Of a DNA stretch of 64,000 nt, positions 11,173 to 22,523 are shown one piece after another. Source of the DNA: Micrasema longulum (taxonomy: Eukaryota > Arthropoda > Insecta > Trichoptera > Brachycentridae); NCBI GenBank assembly GCA_022494885.1, contig JAGVSM010003431.1, positions 124,001 through 188,000 of the forward strand. The letters run 5' to 3'. The position numbers were made by a program, and so were the translations under genes. How positions within the stretch are numbered: the stretch's first letter is position 1; every line of letters begins with the position of its first letter. The notes under the pieces were generated by a model, which was given only the letters and a program-made list of their open reading frames with translations, did not search any database and was not told the DNA's origin.

Positions 11173-14100
11173 ACTCACCTTACACCGCCTATTTATTATC
11201 GGCCTTTCGTATTTAAATTATTTCAGGGTGAATATCACGCCAGAATTATAAAATGTACGATAATACATCTTTTGTGGAGACAGTTCTCGGGCAGGTTTTG
11301 TCCGCAAACAATATTATCTCGGAAAACAGATAACGAAAGGGAAAATTTTTACATTTCGGACTTTCGTTTCAATTAAAAAACTTAATGGAAAATGTAAATA
11401 TACGCACCCTTTTGGAAGAGAAATCATAAAATTAAGAGATATTTTGTACAGCGCACCCGAATAAATTTGACCTCCATTATATTACGAATTGCGGTTCAAA
11501 TGTGATATTTTATTACAATTTGAATAAGTGAGATAAATGGTTGACTATGAGAAACAAAGAATAGTAAGATCTAGTAAATTTTCTTCAAAAAATCATGCAC
11601 GGGATTTTTATAGATTTTTTTTAGTGTACTGAATTGCCTCGACTCTAAGATAAATAATGGTTGAAAGAGTTTATTCATTCTTGAACTAGTACTCAATTTA
11701 AAAAAAATACACATAAAAGGATGATTATTTATGTAAAGCTTGCTTTAGCGTAAATTTTTCCAAATATTTAATTTTGCCGGTTGTAGGAACTATGTAATAT
11801 TAAATTAGTCATCGTTCTAAAAAATCTTATTTTTTCAGATTATACACATTTTAACCAGATTATTCCATTATTTTTTATAACGCCTTTTATTTGAGAACAC
11901 TGTATTTAATGATTTTTTGTAATTTTAAGAGAGCGAATTAAAACGTAATGAAAAAAAATGACACTGTAAAACGTCACTCCTCATTATTCTTTACAATAAC
12001 GTTTATTATTTTATTTATTGGACGTCCTTGACTTAACGAATCTCATAACATTTCATGTTCCGGAAACTTGTACGCGCCAAACACTGGCAGCGCTATTTTA
12101 TATTAACAAATCTAGTTCTAATAATTATTATATTTACTCGCCAATTCAGAGATCATATAAACTTGGCAGTAAATTTAGCTTTATTAATATTTTTGGCCGT
12201 TAAATATCATAACTTAAAGAATTTTATTAATGGTATAATAATTTAGTAGGTCATTTTGTGTTAAAAACCCCATCATTATTCAACTTCCATTTGTACGGAT
12301 GCCTGTATTTATTTTGTATAGATTATCTGTTTGAATTGTGAACATATAATGTTTTTATCTAAATGCAAAAGCCTTTTGTGCGTTTAGAATGAATAAATGA
12401 AATAAAATAAAATAAAATTAGATTTATTGGGAACCGTTAAAAACGTAAACAATTTTGTTATTTCAAATGATTATTTTCATTTTAATAATAAAAATACGTA
12501 TTTAGTTTTATTTAACTTTTACTTATAATTTTTGACTGGTGACCGGGCTTCGTCGTGACCGACATCGTCAGACTGGTGGGAGACTAAACAAATTTCTATG
12601 TTATAAACAAGTGCAAGCAGGAGTTGTAAATCATGATTTTATGTAATTATGGAAATAAAAGAGATTAAATTAAAATAATTTAATTATAAAGTAATAAAAA
12701 ATTGTATGAATTTAAGTTTTGTTTGATTGTTTAAATTAAAACCGGTGATAATTTTATGAAGTTCCATAATGAAAATGTATCTGAATTACATGTATTTAAA
12801 TTTTATTAAAACTAGAACAGGGGCCGCTGGTTGGTAGTTCTATCGACAGCTATGTCCCCGGGCCCAGGGGTAATTAAGTGATTCTCTGAAAGCAAAAATT
12901 CTCGGCAGTTAATTCTTATCGAGTAGTTTTATTGTTTGTATTTTAATGGATACAATAATGGGGGATGAACGTGCGATTATTTTCAAATAGATATTATTAA
13001 TATACGTACGTAGAATATTTTATTGATATAAAAGTTTAATAAAATAAACACATTTTTATTTCTTAAGCTAAAACATTACGTGTAAATAACTCGTCGTACT
13101 GCATTGATTATTGTGAATACTCCGTTTGCATACCATTTGTCGTAAAATAAAATACGTTTTCAAGTTTTCCGTATCCGATATTATTTCTACCAAATATTTC
13201 TCCTCTACTGCCTTCGGCAAATATCCAAATGTCCACCCATATGCTCAGAAGACATGATCGAGGTATGTTTGCCAAATAAACAGTTTTTGTTTAAACAATG
13301 AATTTATTAGAGAAAACTACGGACGTACCTTTCCATGTTTCCTGTTTGTAAAAATATTAAATAACCCCCGTACTTTTGCTGAAAGCAATAAATTCAGGAA
13401 AGTAAACTAAGATATTGAGGGCTGAATAGTCGTGCCTAGAATACATGATTAGTTCATTTAGAAAATTTTCGATAAATAGAAAGATAAAACTAAATACCTT
13501 TTATCCAATAAAATTTTCACATCATCTCGATTTTGACAAAGAGAATGAAGCAATTCCCTTTTCCTAATAAAAATGTAATATTTTATTTTCAGTAAAATGT
13601 TTTATCAATTCAAATTGTTTTGACACAATGCCACAATGCGTAGGAGCCTATTTATACCTCGCAGAAAATCTTTTTAAGGTTCAATTAAGGTTTTGAAAAG
13701 AAAATCACATTTCTTTTTTTAGATATTATAAAATAATTTTACTGGATTTCATGAATATAGGCTATCTTTTTTTGATTAAATAATGTATTTTCCCAAATGA
13801 ATTGTTTTTTAAGTAACGCATAGGGATTGCCGTATAAGTTATGTGAAGGTATAAATAACGTAAATATAAAAAAACCAATAATTAAAAATGATTTATTGGT
13901 TTAGGCTTGTAGGTTTATTCATACATATTTTTTGAAAAATCATAAAATACTTTATTTACATCACATATGTAAATTTTACTTTATAATATCAAACTACTGA
14001 ATTCCAACAGTGCAAGAGGTAATGAATTTTTAGCAATATTTCAAGTATATCAATTTTTTTGTAGACGAGTACTATAGAGAAAGTCTACAAGAGCATAAAT

Positions 14101-14366
14101 TTAAGCAGATTAAAAAACCCTATTCTAAATTGTTGATTACAGAGTTAGGTACCTGTGATTGGCTGATAAATAAAAAGTGCAGTAATTCATAAATATTATG
14201 GGTTAAACGTAACAACACAATTAAAGCCCATTTGTAAATATAAGATATGGCTAAACAAAGCAAACAACTAAGTTTTTTTAAAAGTGGTTCGGAAAATGCT
14301 AAAATGTACTTTAATAAAATACCTATAAAAAATACAGAATGTATGACTGTCACATGCTAGAATATT
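11173..14366. other. Long AT-rich stretch without recognised gene
   Basis: No coding region, SINE head or terminal repeat is recognised. Less AT-biased patches lie at 12530-12580 and 12820-12870 (GTCCCCGGGCCCAGGGG, a near-palindrome). (AAAAT)n runs occur near 12395-12420. Confidence 0.45.
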
Positions 14367-14730
14367 TAGTTCTTCGGGCTTTGGTTGATTTTGATCTCGT
14401 AATTTGAAATATCGCCCCTTTGGGCCTCATAAATTGAATTTTTGTTGTTCGGAGCAATTTTATTGTAATATTTATAAGAATTTGTCACTCGAAATAATGC
14501 TACCAAAACCACATTTTTTAAGTTACAGGTAAAGTTTGCTTTGTAAGGGATTAAAATAGAATAGTGAACAATCTGTAATTTAAAATAATAACAGTCAGCT
14601 GTTGACGACTGTAGTAACAAGCTAGTAAATTTCGCCCTTCGATCCTTATTTGATGTGCCCACGGGTCTAAGTAAATTTGTCCTCTTGGCCTTATTAAGTC
14701 GGCCCAGCCCTATGGGCCTCAGCTGATTGA
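14367..14730. repeat. 23-bp hairpin-repeat element, locus 1
   Basis: Two short arrays flank a unique-looking spacer. The left array has units at about 14367, 14390 and 14413 (ATCGCCCCTTTGGGCCTC). The right array has units at about 14633, 14656, 14679 and 14700 (CGGCCC...GGGCCTCAG). The spacing is 23 bp, and several units contain a GC-rich inverted core able to form a small hairpin. The spacer near 14565-14625 (TAATTTAAAATAATAACAGT, then GACGACTGT) matches 60795-60840 in locus 2. The 98-codon minus-strand frame at 14366-14662 lies across this repeat and is not a convincing gene. Confidence 0.7.
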
Positions 14731-14869
14731 CTCTTTACTAAGTTTTATGTTGTCGTGATGAAATTAGCTCTGCATCATTCAGCCTTTTTAAAGGAATATA
14801 TTATCATTATTTTTGACATAATACAAGCGATTAAATTTTTATTCATGAATTTATATATTTAAAAATTAA

Positions 14870-15350
14870 GAACAGGAAATCAAAATAACATAAACAGACT
14901 ACAAAGACAGCAAAATAAAATATTAAAGTCAGTTTATGACCTCCCCTATCTAAAAGTAACTAAAGAACTTTTTAAACAAACTGAACAATTAAATGTAACT
15001 GAACTCTTTAAACTAGAATCCTTAAAATTTATCCATAAATTAGCCACTGATGTAATTGTAGACGAAGAATTAAAACTTGAAAAAAAACTGTAGTAAACAT
15101 GAATACACTACGAGAATATCAGAAAAATATCATATGCAACCCTTTGAAACGAGAAATAAAAAATCGAGACCAATAAACCATGGACTGAAATTATAAAATA
15201 AACTACCAGACAAAACTAAACAAAAAACTCAATTTTTACAAAAGATGTTAAAAACCTTATTATTAACAGTAGAATGTGAATTTTAAAAGTAAACATATTT
15301 TGTTTAATGTATGTAACCCGTAAGGGTTTATCAATGAAATTTAAATTTAA
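14870..15350 (+). pseudogene. LINE reverse-transcriptase C-terminal fragment
   Basis: Plus-strand translation gives RLQRQQNKILKSVYDLPY followed by a segment with ELFKQTEQLNVTELFKLES and KFIHK. This is the layout seen downstream of the reverse transcriptase in CR1/Jockey-like LINEs. A stop follows at about 15092 and the remainder is a frameshifted tail ending near an A-rich run at 15345. The RT catalytic part is missing. It is a 5'-truncated dead copy. Confidence 0.6.
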
Positions 15351-15439
15351 AAAAAGTCAGGGTCAGAGATTTTTTATAAACCTAAGTTAACACAAATAAT
15401 TAATTTTATTTTTTTTTCAATTTATTAAATCAATTTATC

Positions 15440-15830
15440 TCATCTACAACTGAATTGTATTAAAAAACAAACCAGTTTGACATAAAAATACTTGACGAAA
15501 ATTAAGACGATAAAAATTGTACAAAAAATTGCAATGAAAAACATACAAGACGATGACATAACATTGACCGAAAATACAAACATACACAAATATAATACCA
15601 GACAACAACGACAACGCCACATTAAAAAAGCAAAGACAAAGTAGGGCAGTCAAAAATACTATACAATGGACTTATGCATTATGATGACTTACCATACCGC
15701 TTGAAAAATTACACTGTAGACAAATTTAAAATCAACCTGAAAAACCACATGACGAGTACACTAACCAGACGAGACATAAAATGACTAGACATTTAATATA
15801 TCTTATATAACGCTTATTGGTTTTTAAAAA
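15440..15830 (+). pseudogene. Second LINE C-terminal fragment
   Basis: Plus-strand translation gives NIHKYNTRQQRQRHIKKA, with the YNTR motif common near the C-terminus of CR1-type proteins. After a frameshift it continues as MHYDDLPYRLKNYTVDKFK and INLKNHM, ending in a stop at about 15782. This is the standard arrangement of a YNTR region and an LPyrLK helix. It lies downstream of, and in the same orientation as, the fragment at 14870, so they may be one element with an internal rearrangement or two copies. The minus-strand frames here are shadows. Confidence 0.6.
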
Positions 15831-15889
15831 TAATTAATAAATAAAACAAAATTAACACAAAAAATACTAACCAGTAGTACAACCAGGAA

Positions 15890-16076
15890 GTGTTTTTTTT
15901 TATAATACATATTTTCGTTCTTATGATTTACCCAAATATTTCATTTTGAGGGTTATTTTCAAAGAGTCAATAACTCACTATTAGAAAATGGGAATCAAGT
16001 TGGGGTAGAGTCGGATTCGAATTACAGACCTTTGAGCCGTGAGTCCGAGACACTAGCCACGAGACCACAACCCGAT
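15890..16076 (-). repeat. SINE E copy, minus strand
   Basis: The left end is a T-run followed by ATTTTCGTTCTTATGATTTA. The right half contains AAGTTGGGGTAGAGTCGGAT and a tRNA-like head on the minus strand (GGTTGTGGTCTCGTGGCTAG). The same order is seen at 46387-46531 and, inverted, at 46553-46706. Confidence 0.7.
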
Positions 16077-16210
16077 TTAAAAACTTATTTTCTTAAAGAG
16101 AATAAATAGTTTCAACGCAACGTTTTTATTATTTCATGATCAAAATCAAATTAATCATCTGATTCAGCTGAAGACAATATTTATCGAAATTACAGAGTGC
16201 TCGTTATTAA

Positions 16211-16465
16211 ATGGATATTAGGTTTATAATTCGTTTGAGAGATTCTAATAAAAACAAAACGCAATTTCATAAACTTGATACATACTTGATATCTGACGTT
16301 AATTATACAAAGATAATATCGATATCCAGAGTTATCACATGGTTCATGACTTTGACAACCTCATTAAAATTCTCAGTTGAAATAAATCACCTTTTGCACT
16401 CACAAACCATAACACCAATTAATTACGGCAGTCGAAAATTTCGGATTTTTAAAGGAAATACATAG
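16211..16465 (+). other. Unassigned 84-codon open frame
   Basis: An ATG-started frame in AT-rich DNA. Its composition (Ile, Asn, Lys and Thr rich) is what AT-rich random sequence gives. No domain, signal peptide or repeat is recognised, and I do not regard it as a gene. Confidence 0.15.
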
Positions 16466-16489
16466 TTCGATAAAAAAATGCACGGAATT

Positions 16490-16830
16490 CTTGTATTTAG
16501 AAATTTTTATTTATTTATTCTTCAATATATAAGTACTGTCCCGTTCAAAATATTCACCGCCGGATACAATGCTCTTATGCCAAAGTTTTGTCCAATCCTC
16601 AAAACATTTCTGAAAGGCACGCTTTGGTATGGCCCTCAGTTTTATCAGAGATTCGTTTTGTCCTTTTATAGTCTTCTTCATCTTTGGGAACATGAAAAAG
16701 TCACTGGAGGTCAAGTCCGGTGAATGCAGTGAGGGGGCATCAATGCGGTTAGATTTTTTGTCAAAGTCGGGAACAAGCCGCGAGGAGTGAGCGGGCGTCC
16801 GTCATTTTTGCTCTGGAATAGTCTCGAAAA
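16490..16830 (-). pseudogene. Mariner-like transposase C-terminal remnant
   Basis: The minus-strand frame 16714-16511 contains SSDFFMFPKMKKTIKGQ, AIPKRAFQKCFEDW and KSIVSGGEYFE. These match the C-terminal third of mariner transposases, around the final catalytic Asp of the DDD triad (SPDLTSSDFF, with the preceding residues read at about 16715-16740). Upstream on the minus strand, fragments such as TKNLT and a frameshifted ARPLT indicate continuation with frameshifts to about 16830. The N-terminal DNA-binding domain and the first two catalytic Asp residues are not found, so the copy is dead. Confidence 0.75.
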
Positions 16831-18340
16831 GATCAAACCAAAACGCATCCTACTAGTTTGTCTGTCAAAAACTAACTACGCGTCCGAAATTGCCGATAAT
16901 ACACAAATAATTTATTAACGTATGCACCAATTAAAAACAAAATAGGCTATTACAATTACCCACATCAATTTGAAATTTAAGTATTTCGAGTATTTTTTAA
17001 ACCTTGCATATCTACAAATATTTAGTGGCAATAAAATATTATTTACAAATCGTAATTATTAAACACCTAAGTTTACCCGATAGGGCAGGGCATTTGACAC
17101 TTTATTTGTATGCAAAATGCAGTCCATATTTCTAATTCTCGGAATGTCATGCCTTCATTTTGTTAGTTCGTTCATATCCCATACAATTATCTCGAACTAA
17201 CGCTGCGAAAATCGTACTTTGATCTTGTTTCAGTTACATACAAACGAACACTGTGACTTTTTTCTAACTATACTGTTACATAAAGATAATGTAATCAGTC
17301 CTTAGCTTTAAGTGCCAGCTCAGGAATAGTGAAATATTTTAGTGTTAAAACATCTTTCGAACAAATATATCTGTACTTCAATGGCAAACGGATGTAAATC
17401 CAAATGACAAATGTTCTTCTTCTTTTTTGTTTTTTAATGGCCTTTTTACAAACGTCAAATGTTCAACACAAGCCCAAAGAATCTACTTTCTCTAAGTGAT
17501 TTCTAATAATTTATAACATCAATTTGTATAATCAGTATCTTAATACATTGGTTCATTCATTATAAGATTTACATTTCTTAAAAATCAATGGGCATGATCA
17601 AAAACTGGATGCCATTTAATCGAATTCTGGATTTGCACCCGTTTGCCTCTGAGGTACAGATATAAGTCGACCTTCCCAATAATCGAACCGAGATACTCAC
17701 AATGATCAAAGTTCCCGAACGTGGATTTGTCTCCACTTTTTTTTTTTGATTTGTCTTTACGGTATTTTAATTTAAAGGGAGCTATCGAGTCTCGTAAACA
17801 CTCGTTTAGAATTCCGGTATAATTAAGAAATATAACTGTTTTCTTAAACATTTACTTACATACAAATATGGAAGTAATAAATAAATACATATGTGTAATA
17901 ATAATGCATATATTCATGTTTAAAAAAAATGTTAAGTACAATCGTGTAAAAAACTCATACATTATTTTATGTAACTTTTGTAACTAAAGATATAAGTTTT
18001 CTATCGAAATATTCTAAGCAATGCATAAAACTGAAAAAAGTCTTTTTCCATCTTAATATGACTATTTTATGATAACTGTCAAAACTTTTTACATTTGAAT
18101 GTAAAAAGATTTTTCAATGAAAAAGCCAAGTTGCTTATACGTACTTAAAAAGTATTCTGGCAGCTTAAGTCCTCATAATATATGTCAGTATAATCATTTT
18201 ATCTTGGTAATCTTGTACTAGAAAAGTTTGTGGTTTTAAAAATGTTTGAAAATAGACATGTTTTTCTATTTTAAAGAGTTTTGGAAATCAACGATTTCAT
18301 TGTGTCTGCTAACGTATGTAGCAAATCAAAATATGTAGGC
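16831..18340. other. AT-rich stretch with a SINE body fragment
   Basis: At about 17270-17365 the minus strand carries a fragment of the SINE A/B body (on the plus strand GTTACATAAAGATAATGTAA, then AGTGCCAGCTCAGG, then a run like GTGAAATATTTTAGTG). The 88-codon minus-strand frame at 17585-17851 has no recognised domain. Confidence 0.45.
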
Positions 18341-18440
18341 GGGTTGTGGTCTCGTTGTAGTGTCACGGACCAGAGAGATCATGGATCAGAGCTCTATGGA
18401 TCGAATCCCCTTATTCAACAACTTTATTACCATTTCCTAG
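18341..18440 (+). repeat. SINE E fragment
   Basis: GGGTTGTGGTCTCGTTGTAG at the start corresponds to the tRNA-like head of the copies at 15890 and 46.4-46.7 kb. A degenerate B box (GGATCGAATCCCC) and a CATTTCCTAGTAA stretch follow. It is an old, diverged copy. Confidence 0.5.
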
Positions 18441-19790
18441 TAAAATTATTGAAATCTTTTAGAAAACGACCTCAAGATTGAAGCATGAAGATACTAATTT
18501 AAACATTTATCTTTAAAAATAAATTGCTCGTTGAAAGTTTGTTCCGACGGATATTTTAATTAATATGGATAGTCTCTTCGGTATTTACAGGGTTCAGGAC
18601 TCGTACTCACGTATCGTTGTATAAAAATGATATTTATTCAGACAAAATCAGTAAGGATAAAGAATTAGAGCTACTCGTAAAGTAATAATAATTGAATTTG
18701 TAAATAAAAGAGTTTATGTATTACAATTTTAATGAATTTTACTACTACTACCATTGCGCTATTTTGCAATAAGGGTATGCAGAGAGGGTAAACCGCCACA
18801 TGCGTCTATCTAGACATACATTCATAGTTTCTTCGACATTTATACATCTCGTCATACATACCCTTCGATTGTATCTGCTTTTGACATAACCAGACTGCTT
18901 GATATTCCAATCCTGGCGGACCTAATAATCGTCAATTAGGGCTTCATTTAAGATTTTTTTTAAATAAGTAAATTTATTATTTTACGCATTAAAAATAACA
19001 AGTAAATGTTTTTTGATGGAAAACAATGAAACCGGTCAGTGGTTATTAAATTGTGAATTTAATAAATTACAATTTAAATTAATTCCACCAAAATTTTTCA
19101 CTAACAAACTGAAATTTTTAAATAATATTCTGAATCTCGGTTGTAATATTTTTGAAAAATAACATATTTGTGGACACTCCAACAAAAGATTAAAAATGGC
19201 ATGAAAACAAAACTTTTCCATTTAATATTGGAAATATTTATGGCTTAAGTTAATCATAAAAAAAAGATTAAAATTTGGAACGTCATAAGTTTTCTTTGAT
19301 TTCAGATAATCCAAAGTTAGTTAAATTTATGAAAAAAGTAACGTTTTTAGGAAGCAGTATTTTTGAAAATTAAACGGAAGTCAATAAAGACATAAAAAGT
19401 CAAATAAAACTAGAACATCAAAAAGTTTTGGCTGTTTGTAGATACTCTTTGACTGGAAGAAACTAGAAATTAATGACAGTCTTTTCTTCTTGTGAGTGAA
19501 TGTCACAAGAAGACAAAGACAACCATTAATTGCAATTGGGATTATAAAATGATAGTCTTTCTGTTATAAATTGTTGGAAAATTTCAGAAACTCACTCAAC
19601 GTTTAATTAAAGGGAATAAATGAAATAATGTTGCAATTTTACTAAGGGCTGGGATGATTTATAGACTGAACAGAGGGAGGGAGAGACTTGAATCGATATC
19701 TTCAGATTACAATGGGATCTGTTACTGAGTGGGAGATTATGACAACCAGCGTTAAGCTTTGGGTATATCGTCGGTATACTGATAAATTAT
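18441..19790. other. Unassigned sequence with a possible repeat at 18725-18905
   Basis: The patch 18725-18905 (GGGTATGCAGAGAGGGTAAA, GCCACATGCGTCTATC) is less AT-rich than its surroundings and looks like a dispersed insect repeat, but I have no second copy here to prove it. The rest is AT-rich without recognised features. Confidence 0.35.
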
Positions 19791-20050
19791 CAGCCTCGTG
19801 GTGTAGTGGTCAGCGCATTTGCCTACTATGCAGGATATCTTGGGTTCGATTTCCGATACGGTTGATATGAAATATTTATTTGAAAAGGTGTTTTTACAGT
19901 ATAATATTTCATAGTACCTTGACTCTTGATTGGCATCTGAAACGTAAGATTGACCATCTTACCTTCATTTAACAAAAATAATCAAGATTTGTATACCAGT
20001 GGAGTGTTCTATACACCATTAGGTGCGAAAAGGGAGTAATGATGATGATA
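19791..20050 (+). repeat. SINE A, full-length copy
   Basis: Head CAGCCTCGTGGTGTAGTGG, a B-box region TGGGTTCGATTTCC, the usual body, and the end CACCATTAGGTGCGAAAAGG followed by AATGATGATGATA. The duplex CTTGACTCTTGATTGGCATC in the body shows a small local duplication. Confidence 0.86.
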
Positions 20051-20462
20051 CTGATAAAACCTTCGACATGACAATATTTAAGAAAACAAGTAATAAACGC
20101 AGTTATATGTCATTGTTCGAGCTTTATTAACTGATGAAATCCTCTAAAACCTCCGAGGTTTAGTTTCAAAGTTATCATGAATAAAAACCCATTGTATTTT
20201 TTTAAAAATGATTTTCTGGTGAAAAACACTAATTCTGTTAATTTCATTTACTAGATGTTTTTTTCAAAATCTCGTTCATCGAAACAATTTGAAGGAACTA
20301 AGATTGTTTTTACTAGTATCATGTATCATGTCCAAAAAATGTTAAAAAACTTTTGTTGAGGCAAATATTTAAAGTGATTTTACTCAGTATAAGTAATAGA
20401 AAACAAAGCATTAAGCGAGTTTTATCAGTGTACCGACGATGTTTCGAATTACTAGAGAAAAT

Positions 20463-20562
20463 ACAATTATCTTCTTCTTCTTCTAATCAGCTCTTTTTTC
20501 TCCACTACTGGATATAGGCCTATCCCAATTTCCCATGTTCTTCTGGAAAAAAATGGAAGAGG
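20463..20562 (-). repeat. RTE-type LINE 3' fragment (probable)
   Basis: The plus strand reads ATCTTCTTCTTCTTCTAATC, then CTCCACTACTGGATATAGGC and CTATCCCAATTTCCCATG. This short block is familiar from the 3' ends of RTE-like LINEs in arthropod genomes, read on the opposite strand. The identification rests on family knowledge; only about 100 bp are recognisable. Confidence 0.5.
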
Positions 20563-21239
20563 GGTGCCAAGTTTTTTTACACAAAACAATGTCGATTAAA
20601 GTTTAAAACTAAATAAAACCATAATATTACTACAAATTAGGACAATTTTGTAAGACTTAATCTAACTATAAAGTATTTAATTACGAGTTAAGGTGAAGAA
20701 AGGTTGGTTAAATCTAACTATTTTTGGTTTATTTCGACTGTTTTTAGTTAGATTATATTTATTCTAACGTTGTTAGTTTGTAAAACTTGTTTCATTCGTT
20801 TTCCAAATGTAATAATTTAAAATTATTTATGTAGCCAAAAGATTTAAATGATTAAAGTGGGATGCAAAATTCGACTTTCCACTTTTTATTTTTTTAATAG
20901 TTTTTAGTGACCTACTACTTTGTCCCATATACAAGTTACCTTTACAATTACTGCACTTCAAACTGTATACTCCATTCTTTTGTAATATGAAAGCTTTATT
21001 GTTATTCTTAAAATAAATATCTACGAGAACATCAATATAACATTGTATCCTCTAATTAATTTGAACCCTAATCGGGCACATTGAAAGTGGTTTATTGTCT
21101 AACGCCATAAATAAGTCGTTATTCATGCTGATGATCTGAAATGTGCATATAATACCCCATCAATATTGTACACGCCTGTTTTGTTCTCGCTCCTTTGTAC
21201 GGAAAATACTAACAATAAGGACAAAGGAAATATTTGAAA
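20563..21239. other. AT-rich sequence, nothing recognised
   Basis: A TTTGGTTTATTT / TTAGTTAGATT-rich stretch at 20650-20790 shows loose internal repetition. No coding region is visible. Confidence 0.4.
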
Positions 21240-21560
21240 ACAGCTTGAAGTAGGATGTAAGGACGGCGTTCGGTTATCGCACAATGTAGCATGTTAGATG
21301 GTGTGATGCCGTCACCGCGCGGTCGGGCTGCGACGCGCGGCGGTCCGGGAAACGCTCGGAGCAATCTTGATAGGCCGGAAAAAGTTGTCGCCAGTTTCGC
21401 GTGCCAGGGGCAAATTTATCGGAAGCATGCGATCGTTTCGTTTCTCCTAACTGCTTCTTAAAACTTTCAGGCAGGTTTTCAGTTTTATGCGATTTTTTGC
21501 GCTCACTTTGTTGTTATTGGGCGGTTCGGTTCGACATTTGCGCCCCACCGCTTTCCTCGA
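21240..21560. promoter_or_regulatory. CpG-rich block
   Basis: GC rises sharply around 21300-21420 (CCGTCACCGCGCGGTCGGGC, GACGCGCGGCGGTCCGGG), with CpGs throughout and no long convincing frame. An acceptor-like TAAAACTTTCAGGCAG occurs at about 21462. It is consistent with a promoter-proximal or conserved regulatory block; no gene is identified. Confidence 0.35.
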
Positions 21561-22187
21561 GTGTATTTTAATCGAGGGCTTTGCGGTCTTTTATAACAGA
21601 CATAAAAGTTATTCGGCTTTTGTTTAGATATTTTAGGGCCATCAGATAGGAAAGGTTCGCGAAAACATCGGAAATGGTGAATTTTATGGGTTTCTGACAA
21701 TTTATTGTGGGTGTTTTTGGAAAATTCGGCCGAGGAAAAAAAGATTTCGCTCTGAAAAGGCCTTTTAATTTGTGAAGGTACTTAGAAAATCTCGTTTGAA
21801 TGAACACGATCACTTCCATAGTCTTACGAAAATAAGACCATTAGATAAGATGTACGGTGGCAGGTACCGAGAAAAGATATAATATACAATTTAATGTATA
21901 CATTTATTTTGTTACATTTATAATAACAAAAACGATTTTTGTTTGCTAATGGTACAATACGCCGCCTAAGGCTGGATATCTCGAAAAATTAAATTGAGAG
22001 AAATCTTTTCAACGTTGGGAAATAAAGTGCTCGTTTTCTGTTTGTGGTGATGATTGTTTATTTATATCTCTGTCGTATTTTTAAAACATTTCGGATAAAC
22101 ACATCTTTCGAGTGGACATTGTCACGATAGTAAACGTTTCGTAAAAATCTTTCATTGTTTGTGGAAAGTTAATAAAAGGAACGGGCA
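21561..22187. other. Unassigned sequence
   Basis: The overlapping minus-strand frames (65 and 83 codons) carry no recognised motif. They lie next to the CpG-rich block and may be 5' flanking DNA. Confidence 0.35.
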
Positions 22188-22523
22188 TTGGACAAGGCGG
22201 TGGGAACTGACCCACGTCACCTTGACGAGGGTTTCGTCTTGATGGAGAATGTAAAAGGAGTAAAAAGCGAGGCCTTGCGAAGGCTTCTGGATATTACTGG
22301 CCACAGACACCCTATCTGGGTACTTAGGCCACGAGTACCGGCCACTGGGTACCGAGACAGTGGGTACGACCCACGCACGACTTCTTGGGGCGCGGGTGTC
22401 ACTGTTCTGACACTAATATGCCCCGTTTACCCCCTTTCTCCTCCCACTCGATACAATCATCACTCTTGTTTCTTCCGGGGAACCCACTTTTTCAATTTTA
22501 TCTTAAAAGTGATTGTTCTATAA
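22188..22523 (+). CDS. Unassigned 111-codon open frame in GC-richer block
   Basis: A single uninterrupted frame of 111 codons in a locally GC-richer stretch (22190-22460). I recognise no domain. The first half is charged and looks helix-compatible (NVKGVKSEALRRLLDI), and the middle is Arg/Gly/Pro rich. There is no signal peptide. A C-terminal hydrophobic run (FFNFILKVIVL) comes from the adjoining AT-rich DNA and argues against a real C-terminus. It may be part of an exon, a decayed transposon or chance. Confidence 0.2.
   Translation: MDKAVGTDPRHLDEGFVLMENVKGVKSEALRRLLDITGHRHPIWVLRPRVPATGYRDSGYDPRTTSWGAGVTVLTLICPVYPLSPPTRYNHHSCFFRGTHFFNFILKVIVL

Noticed and set aside
10909..11178. 89-codon Arg/Pro/Ala-rich minus-strand frame
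   Set aside because: GC-rich DNA lacks stop codons by composition. There is no domain, and the frame's C-terminal half runs into AT-rich DNA.
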